This document shows positions 6,882 through 8,832 of a stretch of DNA of 8,832 nucleotides, in pieces (position 1 is the first letter of the stretch; each line of letters starts with the position of its first letter). Below the pieces are notes generated by a model that saw only the letters and a list, made by a program, of their open reading frames with translations, was not told the origin of the DNA and ran no database searches. The position numbers and the translations under genes were made by a program. This stretch comes from Gemmatimonadota bacterium (GTDB lineage Bacteria > ARS69). The stretch lies in the NCBI GenBank assembly GCA_020431545.1, contig JAGQIB010000103.1:1-8832 (forward strand). Reading direction: 5' to 3'.

Positions 6882-6910
6882 ACCATCGGTCGTCGCGGGC
6901 GTCCGGTCAA
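6882..6910 (-). promoter_or_regulatory. Promoter-like motif placing +1 at the slt start codon
   Basis: TTGACC (6905-6910) is separated by 17 bases from GATGGT (6882-6887) on the minus strand. The predicted +1 is at 6875, which is the A of the slt ATG. The -35 matches five of six positions, while the -10 is weak (three of six, first T missing). The motif lies in the 66-base gap between guaA and slt. It would explain the lack of a ribosome-binding site if the message is leaderless. Confidence 0.35.
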
Positions 6911-6941
6911 GCGACCGACCCGAACGCGCGTCAGCTTCGAC

Positions 6942-8492
6942 TCACTCCCATTCGATCGTGCCGGGCGGCTTCGAGGTGACGTCGTAGGCGACGCGATTGA
7001 CCCCGGCCACCTCGTTGATGATCCGCCGTGAACATTCGGCCAGGAAGTCGTGCGGCAGGCGGGCCCAGTCCGCCGTCATTCCGTCGATCGAGGTGACGGC
7101 GCGGAGCACGATCGCCTCGTCGTAGGTCCGTCCGTCGCCCATGACGCCCACGCTGCGCACCGGAAGCAGCACGGGAAACGCCTGCCAGGTGCGATCGTAG
7201 AGGCCGGTCCGGCGGAGCTCGGCCCGGAAGATCCGATCGGCGCCGCGGAGCTTCTGGAGTCGCTCCGGCGTGATCTCCCCGAGACACCGGACCGCCAGGC
7301 CCGGTCCCGGGAACGGGTGCCGCCACACGACCTCGTGCGGCAGTCCCAGTTCCTCTCCGAGCGCGCGGACCTCGTCCTTGAAGAGGTCGCGGAGGGGCTC
7401 GACGAGCTCGAAGGCGAGGTCTTCGGGCAGGCCGCCGACGTTGTGGTGACTCTTGATCACGGCCGTGCTGCCGCCGTGCGCCGCGACGGACTCGATCACG
7501 TCGGGGTACAGCGTGCCCTGGCCGAGGAACTTCGAGTTCTGGAAGCGCTTCGCCTCCTCGCGGAAGACCTCGACGAACTCGTGGCCGATGATCTTCCGCT
7601 TGCGCTCGGGGTCGGTCACGCCGGCGAGCTTCGAGAGGAAGCGGTCCGCCGCGTCGACCGTCGTGAGGTCCATGCCGAGGTGCTCGCGAAACTCCGCCTC
7701 GACGGCCTCGCGCTCGCCCTTCCGCAGCAAACCGTTGTCGACGAAGATGCAGTGCTGACGCGCGCCGATCGCCTTGTGGATGATCAGTGCGGCGACGGAG
7801 GAGTCGACGCCGCCGGACAGGCCGAGCACGACTTCGCCGGTCTCGCCGACGATCTCTTGCACCTTCGCCACCTCGCGGTCGACGATCGAGTCGGGCTTCC
7901 AGTCGCCCGGCAGCGCGCAGACCTTGACGAGGAAGTTGTCGATCATCTCGCGTCCGCGGACCGAGTGCGTGACTTCCGGGTGGTACTGCACGCCCCACAG
8001 CTTGCGCGCGGGATCCGCGACGGCGGCGAACTCGCAGTTGTCCGAGCTGGCGTAGGTGTTGAAGCCGTCCGGCACGGCGACGACGGAGTCACCGTGGCTC
8101 ATCCAGACGACCGTGTGACCGCCGATGCCGTCGAAGAGGCCTTCGGACTCGAGGATGCGGATCGAGGTGCGTCCGTACTCGCGCGAGTCGGACGCGACGA
8201 CCTTGCCGCCGAGTTCCTGACACATCCACTGCATTCCGTAGCAGATGCCGAGCACCGGCACGCCGAGGTCGAGCAGCTCGCGCGGCGGACGCGGCGAGCC
8301 CTCGTCGTAGACGGAGTTCGGGCCGCCCGACAGGATCACGCCGCCGAGGTCCATGCGGCGCGCCGTCTCCAGCGCACGTTCGGGGATGGTGATCTCGCAC
8401 CAAGTCCCCGCTTCGCGCAGGCGTCGGGCGATGAGTTGCGTGTACTGGGTGCCCAGGTCGACGATGAGGACACCGCGGGGAGCCTGACTCAT
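6942..8492 (-). CDS. guaA: GMP synthase (glutamine-hydrolysing)
   Basis: This enzyme converts XMP, ATP and glutamine to GMP in the cytoplasm, the last step of guanine nucleotide synthesis. At 516 residues it has the normal length of the two-domain bacterial form. The amidotransferase half contains GICYGMQ with nucleophile Cys84, and HPEV with His171 and Glu173 of the triad. The synthetase half contains the ATP-pyrophosphatase loop SGGVDSS (226-232), LGQGTLYPDVIES (323-335), KSHHNVGGLP (347-356) and PFPGPGLAVR (393-402). It ends with the family signature KPPGTIEWE. The ATG at 8492 overlaps the stop of guaB in ATGA, with no strong ribosome-binding site, so translation is probably coupled to guaB. 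All catalytic motifs are intact. No guanine riboswitch can be looked for because the start of guaB is outside the window. Confidence 0.99.
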   Translation of the reverse strand: MSQAPRGVLIVDLGTQYTQLIARRLREAGTWCEITIPERALETARRMDLGGVILSGGPNSVYDEGSPRPPRELLDLGVPVLGICYGMQWMCQELGGKVVASDSREYGRTSIRILESEGLFDGIGGHTVVWMSHGDSVVAVPDGFNTYASSDNCEFAAVADPARKLWGVQYHPEVTHSVRGREMIDNFLVKVCALPGDWKPDSIVDREVAKVQEIVGETGEVVLGLSGGVDSSVAALIIHKAIGARQHCIFVDNGLLRKGEREAVEAEFREHLGMDLTTVDAADRFLSKLAGVTDPERKRKIIGHEFVEVFREEAKRFQNSKFLGQGTLYPDVIESVAAHGGSTAVIKSHHNVGGLPEDLAFELVEPLRDLFKDEVRALGEELGLPHEVVWRHPFPGPGLAVRCLGEITPERLQKLRGADRIFRAELRRTGLYDRTWQAFPVLLPVRSVGVMGDGRTYDEAIVLRAVTSIDGMTADWARLPHDFLAECSRRIINEVAGVNRVAYDVTSKPPGTIEWE

Positions 8493-8832
8493 TCGGAATG
8501 GAAGTAGTTGGGGGATTCCTTGGTGATGCTGACGTCGTGCGGGTGGCTCTCCTTGATCCCTGCCGCGGTGATGCGGCAGAAGACGGCGCGCTCCCAGAAC
8601 GATGGGATGTCGCGCGCACCGGTGTAGCCCATGCCCGACCGGACGCCGCCGACCAGCTGGTGGACGAAGTGCGAGAGTCGGCCCTTGTACGGAACCATGC
8701 CCTCGATGCCTTCCGGCACGAGCTTGTGCGCTTCCTGCACGTCGCCCTGGCGGTAGCGTTCCTTCGAGCCCTTCTGCATCGCGCCGAGCGAGCCCATGCC
8801 GCGCACGGCCTTGAAGGAACGGCCCTTGTAGA
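8489..8832 (-). CDS. guaB: IMP dehydrogenase, C-terminal part (enters from right edge)
   Basis: The enzyme oxidises IMP to XMP with NAD+, the committed step to GMP, and feeds GuaA directly. Only the last 113 residues plus a partial codon are present. They begin YKGRSFKAVRGMGSLGAM, the segment before the mobile flap, and continue with KERYRQ, which carries the Arg-Tyr dyad that activates water. LVPEGIEG and VPYKGRL follow, then ESHPHDVSITKESPNY at the C-terminus, where the Glu belongs to the monovalent-cation site region. All match ordinary bacterial IMPDH. The TGA at 8491..8489 overlaps the guaA start, giving the common guaBA operon order. The N-terminal barrel and any CBS domains lie beyond the window. 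Confidence 0.98.
   Translation of the reverse strand, partial: YKGRSFKAVRGMGSLGAMQKGSKERYRQGDVQEAHKLVPEGIEGMVPYKGRLSHFVHQLVGGVRSGMGYTGARDIPSFWERAVFCRITAAGIKESHPHDVSITKESPNYFHSE

Noticed and set aside
6904..6917. Small hairpin CGGTC-AAGC-GACCG between guaA and slt as a terminator
   Set aside because: The stem is only five bases and no U-run follows on the minus strand. It also coincides with the promoter-like motif.
3849..7031. A 1060-codon open frame on the plus strand, antisense to slt and the NHL gene
   Set aside because: It is Arg/Pro-rich with no domain pattern and covers strongly supported minus-strand genes. Long antisense frames are expected when GC-rich third positions remove stop codons.
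7050..8507. A 485-codon plus-strand frame antisense to guaA
   Set aside because: It mirrors guaA, whose every catalytic motif is intact on the minus strand. The composition is that of a shadow frame.

Overview
This is a GC-rich bacterial window in which every gene I can support lies on the minus strand, tightly packed, with only two gaps above 60 bases. The lineage cannot be fixed from the sequence. A SecA with a 'WDMVPYDVQLIGG…EMATGEGKT' segment, a FlgD-like C-terminal Ig fold on a beta-propeller protein, and the lack of other operon landmarks suggest an uncultured FCB-type or neighbouring phylum (Gemmatimonadota, Eisenbacteria and Krumholzibacteriota are candidates). This is inference.

In transcription order (right to left) the layout is as follows. 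The last 113 residues of guaB (IMP dehydrogenase) run in from the right edge and overlap guaA (GMP synthase) by the 4-base ATGA. These two genes complete the GMP branch of purine synthesis. After a 66-base gap comes a large tetratricopeptide-rich soluble lytic transglycosylase (slt-like). Its start has no ribosome-binding site but sits at the predicted +1 of a promoter-like motif. Directly after its stop come an NHL-repeat beta-propeller protein with a C-terminal FlgD-like domain, then an integral-membrane CTP-dependent kinase of the dolichol/phytol/diacylglycerol kinase family (COG0170), then a single-pass membrane protein with an eight-bladed PQQ-type beta-propeller. The first 191 codons of secA, starting at TTG, end the window at the left edge.

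The four middle genes look like one envelope-directed block: murein cleavage, two predicted extracytoplasmic propeller proteins, and a membrane lipid/isoprenoid kinase. They lie between nucleotide synthesis and the Sec motor. The roughly 190 bases before secA are not empty. They hold a plausible sigma-70-type promoter, a strong imperfect hairpin just after the predicted +1, and an arginine-rich 20-codon reading frame whose Shine-Dalgarno and start codon lie inside the hairpin's 3' arm.

I see no mobile element, CRISPR array, tRNA, rRNA or phage gene. The window is mostly ordinary core genome. The most interesting points are the secA leader, the possibly leaderless slt start, the missing canonical start codon of the NHL gene, and the unrecognised cytoplasmic domain of the propeller protein.
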